In this document: one piece after another, positions 47,499 through 56,498 of the stretch
Numbering within the stretch: position 1 is the first letter of the stretch
Layout of the letters: every line of letters begins with the position of its first letter
Assembly: GCF_012726195.1 (NCBI RefSeq)
Contig: NZ_JAASAF010000006.1
Location: 124,001-188,000 of the forward strand
From: Rhodococcus sp. HNM0563
GTDB taxonomy: Bacteria; Actinomycetota; Actinomycetes; Mycobacteriales; Mycobacteriaceae
Direction of reading: 5' to 3'
DNA length: 64,000 bases
Notes under the pieces: generated by a model
The model's input: only the letters and a program-made list of their open reading frames with translations
What the model was told of the DNA's origin: nothing
Databases searched by the model: none
Translations under genes and position numbers: made by a program

Positions 47499-48206
47499 AT
47501 GAACGAGGACGAGTTTCCACGTCCGCCGTACTCCGACGACCTACTCGCTGATCTCCACGCCGGGGCATTGGACGACGAACTGGCCGATCGGCTGTGGCCG
47601 CTGGTACGGCAGGATCACCACGCCATGGCCGTGATCGACCGGCTCGATGCCGTGCAGGCACGACTACGCGCGTGGGGTGATGAACCCGCTGCCGAACCCA
47701 TACCGCACGATGTCGCACTGCGTCTCGACGCGACGCTGCACAGCCTCGGACGGCATCACGGAGAGAGGCGGCTCGACCGACGGGCCCTCGCGGTGGCGGG
47801 TATCGGTGCCGCGGCGGTCCTCGCGGTCGTGTTCGCTCTCGTCTTCCGCGGAATCGGTGCTGCCGAGGACGCCGTTGGGCCACCGCTCGCATCCGGTACC
47901 TCACCGTCGCAGGATGATTCCCCTCTCGGGGAGAACGCACTGACCCCGGCGTCCTTGAGAGAGATCGTCGGCTCCACCGGCCTCGGGCCGCTGTCCGAGA
48001 GGAATCGCCTGGGAGACTGTCTGTCGGCGAACGGATTCCATCCGGGCAGCCGGATTCTCGGTTCGCGCGAGATCCGGGTGGGCAATTCCGATGCCATCGC
48101 AATTCTGCTCGGCGGACCGCAGTCACCGCAGATCACGGCACTCGTGGTGGGCACGGGGTGCGGAGCCACCGATCCCGCGACGATCCAGGTCGAAGTTCTG
48201 GGGTGA
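47499..48206 (+). CDS. rsmA: Anti-sigma-M factor
   Basis: 235 residues. The N-terminal ~90 residues are cytoplasmic (LLADLHAGALDDELADRLWPLV, an anti-sigma-type helical bundle), one membrane helix follows (AVAGIGAAAVLAVVFALVF) and the C-terminal ~110 residues are outside. Equivalent to Rv3912. ATG at 47499 is preferred over 47493 because GGAGG lies seven bases upstream of it. It converges with the TetR gene after a ten-base gap. Confidence 0.88.
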   Translation: MNEDEFPRPPYSDDLLADLHAGALDDELADRLWPLVRQDHHAMAVIDRLDAVQARLRAWGDEPAAEPIPHDVALRLDATLHSLGRHHGERRLDRRALAVAGIGAAAVLAVVFALVFRGIGAAEDAVGPPLASGTSPSQDDSPLGENALTPASLREIVGSTGLGPLSERNRLGDCLSANGFHPGSRILGSREIRVGNSDAIAILLGGPQSPQITALVVGTGCGATDPATIQVEVLG

Positions 48207-48216
48207 TTCCGATAGG

Positions 48217-48774
48217 TCAGCCTTCGGCCGCGGGCAGCAGCAACTCGAGGATCCTCGCTCGTAATTCCGGGGTGTCGTCTTCAGCGGCGATGAGCCCTGC
48301 AAAGAGCGCCGAGCCCGCCGCCATGACCAGGATCGCGCGGGCATCGATCTCGGAGTCGTGACCCGTCTCGCCGGCGAACAGGGCCGTACTCGGCCCACTG
48401 AATGTGCGCCACAGCGCGTTCCGGAGGTCGTCGTGATCACGTAGTGCGGCAAGTAGCCCGGGCAGGGCAGCACGCACATCGGGCCGGGAGAAGAGTTCCA
48501 CACTGCCGGTGACGACCCATTCGATCCAGCCCCGGCGATCGATCCCCGTGTACGGCTCGAGATCAGGTGCTGCTCCGAGCAGCGCGTGGAGAACCAGGTG
48601 TGCCTTGGTGGGCCAGCGCCGCGTCAAGGTCGCGCGGCCGACACCGGCGCGTGCGGCGAGTGCACGCATACTCAGTCCGTCCCAGCCGACCTCGACGAGC
48701 ATCTCTCGGGCAGTGGCCAGCACTTCGGCGTCGATTCGAGGGTCGCGGGGACGCCCGGGAGCAGCATCGGACAT
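48217..48774 (-). CDS. TetR-family repressor next to the ene-reductase
   Basis: 185 residues. The HTH is residues ~15-60 (REMLVEVGWDGLSMRALAARAG then GRATLTRRWPTKAHLV), with a TetR_C ligand domain after. Divergent from the flavin oxidoreductase gene across 100 bp, so it probably regulates that gene. The pair is not part of the conserved sigM-rsmA-trxB order. Confidence 0.88.
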   Translation of the reverse strand: MSDAAPGRPRDPRIDAEVLATAREMLVEVGWDGLSMRALAARAGVGRATLTRRWPTKAHLVLHALLGAAPDLEPYTGIDRRGWIEWVVTGSVELFSRPDVRAALPGLLAALRDHDDLRNALWRTFSGPSTALFAGETGHDSEIDARAILVMAAGSALFAGLIAAEDDTPELRARILELLLPAAEG

Positions 48775-48874
48775 ACAGTCTGCATTTCTCTTCGGACGGA
48801 TCGTGGCGTCAGCGGCGCCGCGCGCGTTATAGTCGGATTCTAATTACGGTACCACTGGCATCGAAAGTAGGGGC

Positions 48875-50074
48875 ATGACTTCGCCGCGACCCACCGTCTT
48901 CGAGCCCGCCCGGCTCGGACCTCTCACCCTCCGCAACCGAATCATCAAAGCCGCCACGTTCGAAGGCGTCATGCCTCGTGGAGCAGTCAGCGATGAACTC
49001 ATCGAGTTCCACGCCGAAGTCGCGCGAGGCGGAACAGCGCTGACCACCGTCGCCTACTGCTCGGTGTCCGCAAGCGGTCGCGTCCACCGCGACACGCTCG
49101 TTCTCGACAGCGCATCCGTTCCCGGCCTTCGGCGCCTCACCGATGCCGTCCACGCCGAGGGGGCACTCGCGTCCGCGCAGATCGGTCACGCCGGACTCGT
49201 CGCCAACCAGATCTCGAACGGCATGAGCACCCTCGCCCCGTCGACGCGGATCAGCGCACCCGCAATGGGTCTCGTCCGCGGCGCATCGCTCGCGCAACTC
49301 GACGAGATCGTCGAATGCTACGCATCAGCGGCCCGCAATGCGGTCGAGGCGGGCTTCGACGCCGTCGAGGTCCATCTCGGCCACAACTACCTCCTGAGCT
49401 CTTTCATGAGCCCGAACCTCAACAAGCGCAAGGATTGCTACGGCGGCAGCATCGCCAACCGCACGGCATATCCGCGCCGGGTGCTCGAAGCGGTACGACG
49501 CGCGGTGGGGGACAAGATTGCCGTCATCGCGAAGTTCAACATGACAGACGGAGTCCCCAAGGGATTGTGGCTCGACGAGTCGCTGCCCATGGCACGACTC
49601 ATCGAATCCGACGGCCACATCGACGCAATGCAACTCACGGGCGGCAGCTCCCTCCTGAACGGCATGTACTTCTTCCGCGGCGACGTCCCGATGAAGGAAT
49701 TCGTCGCGTCGCAGGCCAAGGTTGTCGGGTGGGGCCTGAAGGTCTACGGGCCGAAGATCTTCCCGAAACTTCCGTTCGAAGAAGCCTTCTTCCTGCCGAT
49801 GGCCCGCCAGTTCCGGTCGGAGCTGTCGCTGCCCCTCATCCTGCTCGGCGGCATCAACCGCCTCGACACGATCGAGACCGCTCTGGACGAGGGGTTCGAG
49901 TTCGTCGCGATGGGCCGAGCTCTACTGCGAGACCCGGATGTGGTCGACAAGTTCCGCAATGCGACCGCGCACGAGGGGCTGTGCATCCACTGCAACAAGT
50001 GCATGCCGACCATCTACACCGGCACCCACTGCGTCATCCGCAGAACGTTGGAGGACGTCCCCACGACTGCTTGA
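48875..50074 (+). CDS. NADH:flavin oxidoreductase (Old Yellow Enzyme family)
   Basis: 399 residues. FMN TIM barrel: FEPARLGPLTLRNRIIKAATFEG, AQIGHAG, VEVHLGHNYLLSSFMSPNLNKR, and the phosphate-binding VAMGRALLRDP. The C-terminus has CIHCNKCMPTIYTGTHC, four Cys spaced CX2CX2CX9C, as in the [4Fe-4S]-containing 2,4-dienoyl-CoA reductase branch, but the second (FAD/NADH) domain is missing, so electrons must come from elsewhere. It may reduce enones or dienoyl substrates. Regulated probably by the divergent TetR. Confidence 0.88.
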   Translation: MTSPRPTVFEPARLGPLTLRNRIIKAATFEGVMPRGAVSDELIEFHAEVARGGTALTTVAYCSVSASGRVHRDTLVLDSASVPGLRRLTDAVHAEGALASAQIGHAGLVANQISNGMSTLAPSTRISAPAMGLVRGASLAQLDEIVECYASAARNAVEAGFDAVEVHLGHNYLLSSFMSPNLNKRKDCYGGSIANRTAYPRRVLEAVRRAVGDKIAVIAKFNMTDGVPKGLWLDESLPMARLIESDGHIDAMQLTGGSSLLNGMYFFRGDVPMKEFVASQAKVVGWGLKVYGPKIFPKLPFEEAFFLPMARQFRSELSLPLILLGGINRLDTIETALDEGFEFVAMGRALLRDPDVVDKFRNATAHEGLCIHCNKCMPTIYTGTHCVIRRTLEDVPTTA

Positions 50075-50162
50075 GGGTCCGTCACACACCGTCCTGATCG
50101 GGTACTTCGGGGGACGACGCGGGATCGTCCGCACCAACTGTGGCGTGAGGCACGGCGAGCAG

Positions 50163-50188
50163 GGAACAACACCGTTTACCCTGGTGTT
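50163..50188 (+). promoter_or_regulatory. SigH/SigR-type promoter of trxB-trxA
   Basis: GGAACA (50163-50168), 17 bases, GTT (50186-50188). This matches the SigH/SigR consensus GGAAYA-N16-17-GTT known to drive thioredoxin operons in mycobacteria and Streptomyces. It is 92 bases upstream of the trxB ATG in the 206-bp gap after the ene-reductase gene. Confidence 0.75.
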
Positions 50189-50280
50189 GATACTTGAAGC
50201 TCGGCCGTGGCCTCACCTGCACGGACGACTGTGGCCGCTGACTGCGTCCCACCCACAGCACCCCACCCAGGAAGGTTCGC

Positions 50281-51246
50281 ATGACGACTTCGCCCACGAT
50301 CCACGACCTCATCATCGTCGGCTCGGGACCGGCGGGATACACCGCGTCGATCTACGCGGCTCGTGCCGAACTCTCGCCGCTCGTGTTCGAAGGAACCCAG
50401 TTCGGTGGCGAACTCATGACCACCACCGAGGTCGAGAACTTCCCGGGCTTCCGCGAAGGGATCATGGGCCCAGAGCTGATGGATCAGATGCGGGAACAAG
50501 CTCTGCGATTCGGCGCCGATATCCGCACCGAGGACGTCGAAGAGATGGATCTGCGGGGCCCGATCAAGACCGTCGTCGCGAACGGCGAGACCTACAGCGC
50601 CCGCGCGGTCATCCTCGCGATGGGCGCCGAGCCGCGCTACCTGGGAGTGCCGGGGGAGGAGAAACTCCTCGGCCGCGGCGTTTCCGCGTGTGCCACATGC
50701 GACGGCTTCTTCTTCCGCGATCAGGACATCGCCGTCGTCGGTGGCGGCGACTCCGCGATGGAAGAGGCCACGTTCCTCACCCGCTTCGCACGAAGCGTCA
50801 CCCTCATCCACCGGCGCGAAGAGTTCCGCGCTTCGAAGATCATGCTCGAGCGTGCACGCGCGAACGAGAAGATCCGATTCCTCACCAATGCCACCGTCGC
50901 CGAGGTCCAGGGTGAGAACGGTGTCACCAACCTCGTCGTCGAAGACACTGTGACGGGCGAGCGCAGCGATCTCGCCGTGACCGGTCTGTTCGTCGCCGTC
51001 GGCCACGATCCGCGGAGTTCGCTGGTCGCGGGCCAGGTCGATCTCGACGACGAAGGCTATGTGCTGGTTTCCGCACCCGGCACGGCGACATCCGTGCCCG
51101 GTGTCTTCGCGGCCGGCGATCTCGTCGACCACACGTACCGCCAGGCGATCACTGCCGCGGGCACGGGCTGCTCCGCTTCCATCGACGCCGAACGCTGGCT
51201 CGTCGCCAATCGCGAAGCGGCCGAGCCGGTCGCTGCCCAGGCATAG
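50281..51246 (+). CDS. trxB: Thioredoxin reductase
   Basis: 321 residues. FAD motif GSGPAGYTA (14-22), redox-active CATC (C137, C140), NADPH motif [10 protein letters not shown]. It reduces thioredoxin with NADPH in the cytoplasm. Followed 43 bases later by trxA, forming an oxidative-stress operon behind a SigH-type promoter. Confidence 0.97.
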   Translation: MTTSPTIHDLIIVGSGPAGYTASIYAARAELSPLVFEGTQFGGELMTTTEVENFPGFREGIMGPELMDQMREQALRFGADIRTEDVEEMDLRGPIKTVVANGETYSARAVILAMGAEPRYLGVPGEEKLLGRGVSACATCDGFFFRDQDIAVVGGGDSAMEEATFLTRFARSVTLIHRREEFRASKIMLERARANEKIRFLTNATVAEVQGENGVTNLVVEDTVTGERSDLAVTGLFVAVGHDPRSSLVAGQVDLDDEGYVLVSAPGTATSVPGVFAAGDLVDHTYRQAITAAGTGCSASIDAERWLVANREAAEPVAAQA

Positions 51247-51289
51247 AGCGCTCTTCTCGATCCCAACAATCACTGCGCAGGAGAACAAC

Positions 51290-51613
51290 ATGGCAAACAC
51301 CGTCAACATCACCGACTCGTCCTTCGTCGAAGACGTCCTGCAGGCCGACAAGCCTGTGCTCGTCGACTTCTGGGCGACGTGGTGCGGTCCCTGCAAGATG
51401 GTCGCCCCGGTCCTCGAGGAAATCGCGGGGGAGCACGGCGAGAAGCTGACCGTCGCCAAGCTCGACATCGATGCCAACCCGTCGTCCGCACGCGACTACC
51501 AGGTGATGTCCATTCCCACGATGATCCTGTTCTCCGGCGGCAAGCCCGTGAAGACGATCGTGGGGGCGAAGGGGAAAGCGGCGTTGCTCCGGGAGCTCGA
51601 CGAGGTCCTGTAG
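51290..51613 (+). CDS. trxA: Thioredoxin
   Basis: 107 residues, single thioredoxin fold with WCGPC (31-35), the cis-Pro motif MSIPTM and FSGG. Electron donor for ribonucleotide reductase and disulfide repair. GGAG precedes the ATG at 51290. Equivalent to Rv3914 (trxC). Confidence 0.97.
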   Translation: MANTVNITDSSFVEDVLQADKPVLVDFWATWCGPCKMVAPVLEEIAGEHGEKLTVAKLDIDANPSSARDYQVMSIPTMILFSGGKPVKTIVGAKGKAALLRELDEVL

Positions 51614-51729
51614 TAACGTCCCAGGATCGAGCGCCCGTGGACATGGTCTCGGGCGTATCTGAGACAATTCCGTTCGATGCTGCCCCGCGCGTGCTGGGCA
51701 CTCCGGTCAGCACGGAAAGGCCCCCACAC

Positions 51730-52908
51730 ATGCGCCCTCTTCGTCACGGCGATCACGGCCCTGCTGTAGCCGAGATCAGGAACACCCTGGCCGGATTGGG
51801 GTTTCTTCACGGCGGAGCCGAGGTCGCCGACGAATGGGTCGGCTGCGACGTCACCTTCGATCATGAGCTCGACGGTGCCGTGCGCGCCTTCCAGCAACAG
51901 CGTGGCCTGCTCGTCGACGGCATCGTCGGCCCCGCAACGTATCGGTCGCTGAAGGAAGCGTCGTACCGTCTCGGTGCACGCACACTGATCTATCAGCTTT
52001 CGGCGCCCCTCTACGGGGACGACGTCGCAGCACTGCAGACGCGCCTTCAGGATCTCGGGTTCTACGTCGACCGGGTCGATGGATACTTCGGCCCCCGCAC
52101 GCACGCCGGTCTCAGCTCGTTCCAGAAGGAGATCGGCCTCGCACCCGATGGCATCTGCGGACCCGAGACCCTGCGAGCACTCGAGCTACTCGGCACGCGA
52201 GTGTCGGGGGGGTCGCCGCACGCCATCAGTGAGGAGGAGATCGTCCGGCGGTCCGGTCCGCAGCTCAGCGGCAAACGGATCGTCATCGATCCGGGTCTCG
52301 GTGGTAACCACCACGGGATCGTTCTCCGCAGCCCGCACGGCACCATCTCGGAAGCGGACATCCTGTGGGATCTCGCTCGCAGGCTCGAAGGGCGCATGGC
52401 GGCCACCGGCATGGAGACTTTCCTGTCGCGGCCCTATCATGCGAACCCGACAGACATCGAGCGCGCCGGTACCTCCAACGCGTTCGGCGCCGACCTGATG
52501 ATCTCGCTGCGCTGCGATGCGAGTTCGAATCCGGTGGCGAGCGGAATCGCCAGTTTCCACTACGGCAATTCGCACGGCTCCGAATCGATGATCGGGCAGG
52601 TCCTCACCGGGTACATCCAGCGTGAGATCGTCGCGCGCACCCCTCTCCAGGATTGCCGCAGTCACGGACGAACCTGGGATCTGCTGCGGCTGACGAACAT
52701 GCCGACCATCCAGATCGATCTCGGCTACCTCACCAACGCACACGACGCGATGGTGCTCGCCGACCCGCGCCACCGCGACACGATCGCCGAGGCGGTACTC
52801 ATCGCTGTCAAGCGCCTGTACCTGCTCGGTCAGGACGACCAGCCGACCGGGACGTACACCTTCGCCGAGTTGCTCGCAGAAGAGCTGTCGATCACCGAGA
52901 CGCGGTAA
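51730..52908 (+). CDS. cwlM: CwlM: amidase-like regulator of peptidoglycan synthesis
   Basis: 392 residues. Two peptidoglycan-binding repeats (about 1-75 and 90-155) precede an amidase_3 domain (about 180-370). Zinc ligands of real amidases are altered: the first His is L190 (IVIDPGLGG), the second is R261 (ISLRCD) and the late catalytic Glu is an Asp in IQIDLGYLTN; only E208 is kept. This fits mycobacterial CwlM, a cytoplasmic pseudo-enzyme that activates MurA when phosphorylated by PknB. No signal peptide is seen. The ATG at 51730 (AAAGG upstream) matches the mycobacterial alignment; an upstream in-frame start at 51643 is an alternative. Confidence 0.93.
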   Translation: MRPLRHGDHGPAVAEIRNTLAGLGFLHGGAEVADEWVGCDVTFDHELDGAVRAFQQQRGLLVDGIVGPATYRSLKEASYRLGARTLIYQLSAPLYGDDVAALQTRLQDLGFYVDRVDGYFGPRTHAGLSSFQKEIGLAPDGICGPETLRALELLGTRVSGGSPHAISEEEIVRRSGPQLSGKRIVIDPGLGGNHHGIVLRSPHGTISEADILWDLARRLEGRMAATGMETFLSRPYHANPTDIERAGTSNAFGADLMISLRCDASSNPVASGIASFHYGNSHGSESMIGQVLTGYIQREIVARTPLQDCRSHGRTWDLLRLTNMPTIQIDLGYLTNAHDAMVLADPRHRDTIAEAVLIAVKRLYLLGQDDQPTGTYTFAELLAEELSITETR

Positions 52909-52922
52909 GTCTCACTCGCAAC

Positions 52923-52958
52923 ATGGAGAGGCCCCCTCAGCTGAGGGGGCCTCTCCAT
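52923..52958. terminator. Bidirectional terminator between cwlM and the GNAT gene
   Basis: A 36-nt perfect palindrome centred on CAGCTG with C/G-rich arms (GAGGCCCCCTCAG), lying 14 bases past the cwlM stop and 14 before the stop of the convergent gene; short T-rich tails on either side. It should terminate both transcripts. Confidence 0.85.
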
Positions 52959-52971
52959 TTGTATGAGGAAG

Positions 52972-53664
52972 CTACTGCACACCCACCGTCGCCCTGCCGG
53001 CAAAATCCTCGACAGTGATCGAGGCGGCTTCGATCAGCCGATCCAAGGCAGCTTCGACCTCTTCCTTCCAGCCGTGGTCGCGGTCGAGCTCGAGTCGCAG
53101 GCGCGGATACCGGTGATGAGGCGCGACCACATCGAACCCCATGTCCTCGAGGAAATCAGCGGAGATCATGCACTCGTGCGGCGAGCAGGTGTTCGCCACC
53201 GTTGCCGACGGAGTATCACCGAACGAATCCGCAACAGGATCCGGTCTTATGCCGAACGCTTCGAGCGCACGCACGTTCCGGCGTACGAGGTCGTCCACGA
53301 CGGCGCGAATCAGATCGGCTCCCACTGCGAGTCCCCGGGCATGCGGTTCGATTCGCATGGTTGTCAGGAGGATCGCGTCGGCGCTCACCGGCGAAGTGGG
53401 AAACAATTGCGCACGCGGAACCATATTGGGCGGCGCGTAGAACGCGCACGCGGCCACCTTGTCGCCGACGGTCGCGATCTGCGCGCAGGAACCCCACTGC
53501 AGCATGACCGTCGACAGCCACGCCTCCTTCTCGAACTCGGGGTCCGAGAATCCGCGCGCCTCAGCGACAGTGTCGGGGTCCATCTCCCAGAACACACACC
53601 GACGGGAGTGCCGCGGCAACCGATCGATACCGCTCAAGGAGAGCGGTGTGACTCGTGTCGACAC
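52972..53664 (-). CDS. GNAT acetyltransferase (Rv3916c-like)
   Basis: 230 residues. The acetyl-CoA-binding region is MRIEPHARGLAVGADLIRAVV, where the usual R/QxxGxG/A is ARGLAVG, followed by the family C-terminal half. Equivalent position to Rv3916c between cwlM and parB. Substrate unknown. The GTG start at 53664 has AAGGA six bases upstream. Confidence 0.8.
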   Translation of the reverse strand: MSTRVTPLSLSGIDRLPRHSRRCVFWEMDPDTVAEARGFSDPEFEKEAWLSTVMLQWGSCAQIATVGDKVAACAFYAPPNMVPRAQLFPTSPVSADAILLTTMRIEPHARGLAVGADLIRAVVDDLVRRNVRALEAFGIRPDPVADSFGDTPSATVANTCSPHECMISADFLEDMGFDVVAPHHRYPRLRLELDRDHGWKEEVEAALDRLIEAASITVEDFAGRATVGVQ

Positions 53665-53719
53665 GCGATTCCTTCGCCTCCACCTCTGGTCTAGACAGTC
53701 GTCCTGCTCCGGTGGGGAG

Positions 53720-54901
53720 TCAAGAAGGGTTCTGCTGCGATTCCATCAGGGTCACGATGCGTTCGAGATCGTCGACCGACCCGAACTCCACCACGATCTT
53801 GCCCTTCCGCTTGCCGAGACTGACCGTGACGCGGGTGTCGAACGACGACGACAGCCGTTCAGCGACGTCCTGCAATCCGGGCATCTGGATCGGCTTCCGC
53901 CGCACAGGAGCCGCCACGTCGGGTGTGCCTGCCCGATTCGCGAGGACGACGGCTTCCTCGGTGGCACGGACCGACATACCTTCGGCCACGATGCGCGCGG
54001 CGAGCACCTCCTGGGCGTCCGCTCCGGCCTCGAGGGAGAGCAGCGCGCGAGCGTGACCCGCGGAGAGCACCCCCGCCGCGACGCGACGTTGGACGGCAAT
54101 GGGAAGTTTGAGGAGCCGGATCATGTTGGTGACCACGGGACGGGAGCGGCCGATACGCGCTGCGAGTTCCTCGTGGGTGACTTCGAACTCTTCGAGCAGC
54201 TGTTGGTACGCGGCGGCCTCTTCGAGCGGATTGAGCTGCACACGATGGATGTTCTCGAGGAGCGCATCTCGGAGGAGGGCGTGGTCCTCGGTGTCGCGAA
54301 CGATCGCGGAGATGGTTTCGAGCTCGGCCTGCTGCGCCGCGCGCCAACGCCGCTCGCCCATGATGAGCTGGAACCGGTCGTCGTCGATCCGGCGCACGAC
54401 GATCGGCTGCATGAGCCCGAACTCGCGGATCGAGTGTACGAGCTCACCCAGCGCCTCCTCGTCGAATACCTGACGCGGCTGCTTCGGGTTCCGCTCGATG
54501 CGGTCGATCGGGATCTCGAGGTATACCGCCCCGGTGGGGGAGGGGAGGGGTTCGGCGGTATCGGGCAGCTCCGACGCGTTCGTTTCCGTGTCGGGGTCGA
54601 CAGGTTCGGACGCTGCCGGCTCGGTCTTCCCGCTGGCGGCCGGCGTCCCGTCACCGATGATCACATCGGCCGCTGCGGTCCCGAGACCCGACGGGGAGAT
54701 GGTGAAGCCGGAGCTACTTCCCGGACGCCGTGCCTGCGTCTTGATGACCGGCGACTTCTTCGCGGATGCGGGAGCGGCTGTATCCGCCTTGGTGGTGGTG
54801 CCTGTGGCGGGTGCAGGATCGTCGGGGCTCTCGACGGGAGGGCCCGTCGGAATCAATGCCGCCAAACCGCGCCCAAGCCCACCCTTGCGTGTCGCACTCA
54901 T
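53720..54901 (-). CDS. parB: Chromosome partitioning protein ParB
   Basis: 393 residues. The N-terminal [12 protein letters not shown] is the ParA-contact region, then ~90 disordered residues rich in Ala, Pro and Thr (longer than in Bacillus Spo0J), the CTPase/ParB domain with [14 protein letters not shown] and GERRWRA (GERRxR box), and the [23 protein letters not shown] that reads parS. It spreads from the parS sites encoded just upstream. ATGA overlap with parA. Confidence 0.96.
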   Translation of the reverse strand: MSATRKGGLGRGLAALIPTGPPVESPDDPAPATGTTTKADTAAPASAKKSPVIKTQARRPGSSSGFTISPSGLGTAAADVIIGDGTPAASGKTEPAASEPVDPDTETNASELPDTAEPLPSPTGAVYLEIPIDRIERNPKQPRQVFDEEALGELVHSIREFGLMQPIVVRRIDDDRFQLIMGERRWRAAQQAELETISAIVRDTEDHALLRDALLENIHRVQLNPLEEAAAYQQLLEEFEVTHEELAARIGRSRPVVTNMIRLLKLPIAVQRRVAAGVLSAGHARALLSLEAGADAQEVLAARIVAEGMSVRATEEAVVLANRAGTPDVAAPVRRKPIQMPGLQDVAERLSSSFDTRVTVSLGKRKGKIVVEFGSVDDLERIVTLMESQQNPS

Positions 54902-55872
54902 CGGTTCCCCTGGTTGTCCTGAATCCCACGTGCCGCCAGTTCGCGCCCTGCGTCGAGGTAACTCATTGCACCGCGCGAACCTGGATCGTAGTCGAGAACC
55001 GTCGTCCCGTATCCGGGAGCTTCGGAGACTTTCACACTGCGCGGGATCACCGATCGGAGCACTGCGCCGCCGAAGTGCTGACGGACCTCCGCTGCGACCT
55101 GATCCGCGAGCTTGGTCCGACCGTCGTACATGGTCAGGAGAACGGTCGACACGTGCAGCGCAGGATTGAGATGTGACTGTACGAGTTCGATGTTGCGGAG
55201 CAACTGGCCGACACCTTCGAGTGCGTAGTACTCGCACTGAATGGGAATCAAGACTTCCTTCGCAGCGACCAATGCGTTCACTGTGAGCAGTCCGAGCGAC
55301 GGCGGACAATCGATGATGACGTAGTCGTATTCGCGGTCGCCGAGGGCTTCCTTCGTGATCGCGTTGCGGAGTCTGTTCTCGCGCGCGACCATCGAGACGA
55401 GTTCGATCTCGGCGCCCGCCAGATCGATCGTCGCCGGAATGCAGAAAAGTCGTTCACTGTGAGGACTCTGTTGCACGGCCTCCGCGGCGGTCACCTCACC
55501 GAGCAGAATCTCGTAACTCGACGGAATGCCGGAGTGATGGGGCACTCCCAATGCTGTGCTCGCGTTGCCTTGAGGGTCGAGGTCGATGACGAGGACGGTG
55601 AGCCCTTGGACCGCGAGGGCGGCGGCAAGGTTGACGGCCGTTGTCGTCTTACCGACGCCACCCTTCTGATTTGCGATGGTGAGGACGCGACGTTCGGGTG
55701 GTCTGGGGAGTGCGCTCGCTTCACTCGGGTGCAGAACCTGACTCGCGCGATGCGCAGCCGCGCCGATCGGGGTGTCCATCGACGAGAATGTGTCGACGGG
55801 GACCGGAAAGAAGTCGTCGTCGTTTGCGACCTCGGTTTCACGTGAAACAGCGGATTCAGATCCACCCGACAT
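54898..55872 (-). CDS. parA: Chromosome partitioning ATPase ParA
   Basis: 324 residues. Deviant Walker A KGGVGKT (70-76), [10 protein letters not shown] and [15 protein letters not shown] ~60-residue N-terminal extension precedes the ATPase. It segregates ParB-parS complexes. The ATG at 55872 has AAGGAG seven bases upstream; a start at 56001 is unlikely. A parS copy is embedded in codons 9-13 (VSRET). Confidence 0.96.
   Translation of the reverse strand: MSGGSESAVSRETEVANDDDFFPVPVDTFSSMDTPIGAAAHRASQVLHPSEASALPRPPERRVLTIANQKGGVGKTTTAVNLAAALAVQGLTVLVIDLDPQGNASTALGVPHHSGIPSSYEILLGEVTAAEAVQQSPHSERLFCIPATIDLAGAEIELVSMVARENRLRNAITKEALGDREYDYVIIDCPPSLGLLTVNALVAAKEVLIPIQCEYYALEGVGQLLRNIELVQSHLNPALHVSTVLLTMYDGRTKLADQVAAEVRQHFGGAVLRSVIPRSVKVSEAPGYGTTVLDYDPGSRGAMSYLDAGRELAARGIQDNQGNR
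55835..55848. promoter_or_regulatory. parS site inside the 5' end of parA
   Basis: GTTTCACGTGAAAC, the complete 14-bp core of the parS consensus TGTTTCACGTGAAACA; right flank A matches, left flank is G. It is translated as VSRET in ParA. Confidence 0.9.
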
Positions 55873-56098
55873 AGAACGCTCCTTAAACATAGATCCGCTC
55901 GGTTCGCACGCTACATCCTTCACGCTTCCGACACTTGCTATGCGCGGCGGTTGCAGACGAAGACGAGGCCTCGCAAGGATCACCTGGACGGAGTTCTGCA
56001 CAGCGCATCACCGACACTTGGCGCACATCCACTTCTTCGCTCGCGCTCAAGTATGTCAAAAGAATTCCCGGAGGTGTCGTCGACACCTCGTCGTCGTT

Positions 56099-56112
56099 GT
56101 TTCACGTGAAAC
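56099..56112. promoter_or_regulatory. parS site
   Basis: GTTTCACGTGAAAC with flanks T and G (15 of 16 consensus positions). In the parA-rsmG gap. Confidence 0.93.
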
Positions 56113-56124
56113 GTACGTCAGGAG

Positions 56125-56138
56125 GTTTCACGTGAAAC
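56125..56138. promoter_or_regulatory. parS site
   Basis: GTTTCACGTGAAAC with flanks G and C, 26 bp (start to start) from the previous site. Confidence 0.9.
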
Positions 56139-56158
56139 CAGGCCGGGGGCGCCGCGCT

Positions 56159-56172
56159 GTTTCACGTGAAAC
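56159..56172. promoter_or_regulatory. parS site, full consensus
   Basis: GTTTCACGTGAAAC flanked by T and A, giving the full 16-bp consensus TGTTTCACGTGAAACA, 34 bp from the previous site. Confidence 0.95.
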
Positions 56173-56442
56173 ATCACCTTGGGAGGTCTCCACCAAATCT
56201 CGGGAGTCCGTACCCATTTCGAAAAGTGTTACGAAACAAGGTAATTCGAACATTGATATCGAAACTTACTGCACAGCAATATCTTTCATGTACGCGGCAC
56301 ATTCATTGCCGCGAATCGACCTGGACCGTCACAGTGACGAAAGTGAGGATGGGTATCCGGATGTCCTCCCGCAACACCTTCTTGCGCGATCAGACCCCCG
56401 AAAGGGACGTCCGGGTTCGAGATCTACACCGCCTCGAATCGA
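56173..56442. other. Gene-free part of the parA-rsmG gap
   Basis: Between the parS cluster and the rsmG terminator I see no credible gene. The stretch 56220-56300 is AT-richer than its surroundings (TTGATATCGAAAC region) and may hold the parA promoter for leftward transcription, but no convincing -35/-10 pair stands out. Confidence 0.4.
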
Positions 56443-56481
56443 AGAACCCCTCCGACTACCGCGGGGGAGGGGAGGGGTTCT
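56443..56481 (-). terminator. Terminator downstream of rsmG
   Basis: Stem AGAACCCCTCC (56443-56453) pairs with GGAGGGGTTCT (56471-56481), 11 bp, with a 17-nt GC-rich loop; on the minus strand it follows the rsmG stop by 18 nt. A parS copy lies between the stop and the hairpin. Confidence 0.75.
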
Positions 56482-56495
56482 GTTTCACGTGAAAC
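56482..56495. promoter_or_regulatory. parS site just past the rsmG stop
   Basis: GTTTCACGTGAAAC with flanks T and C (15 of 16), ending three bases from the rsmG stop codon. Confidence 0.92.
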
Positions 56496-56498
56496 CGC

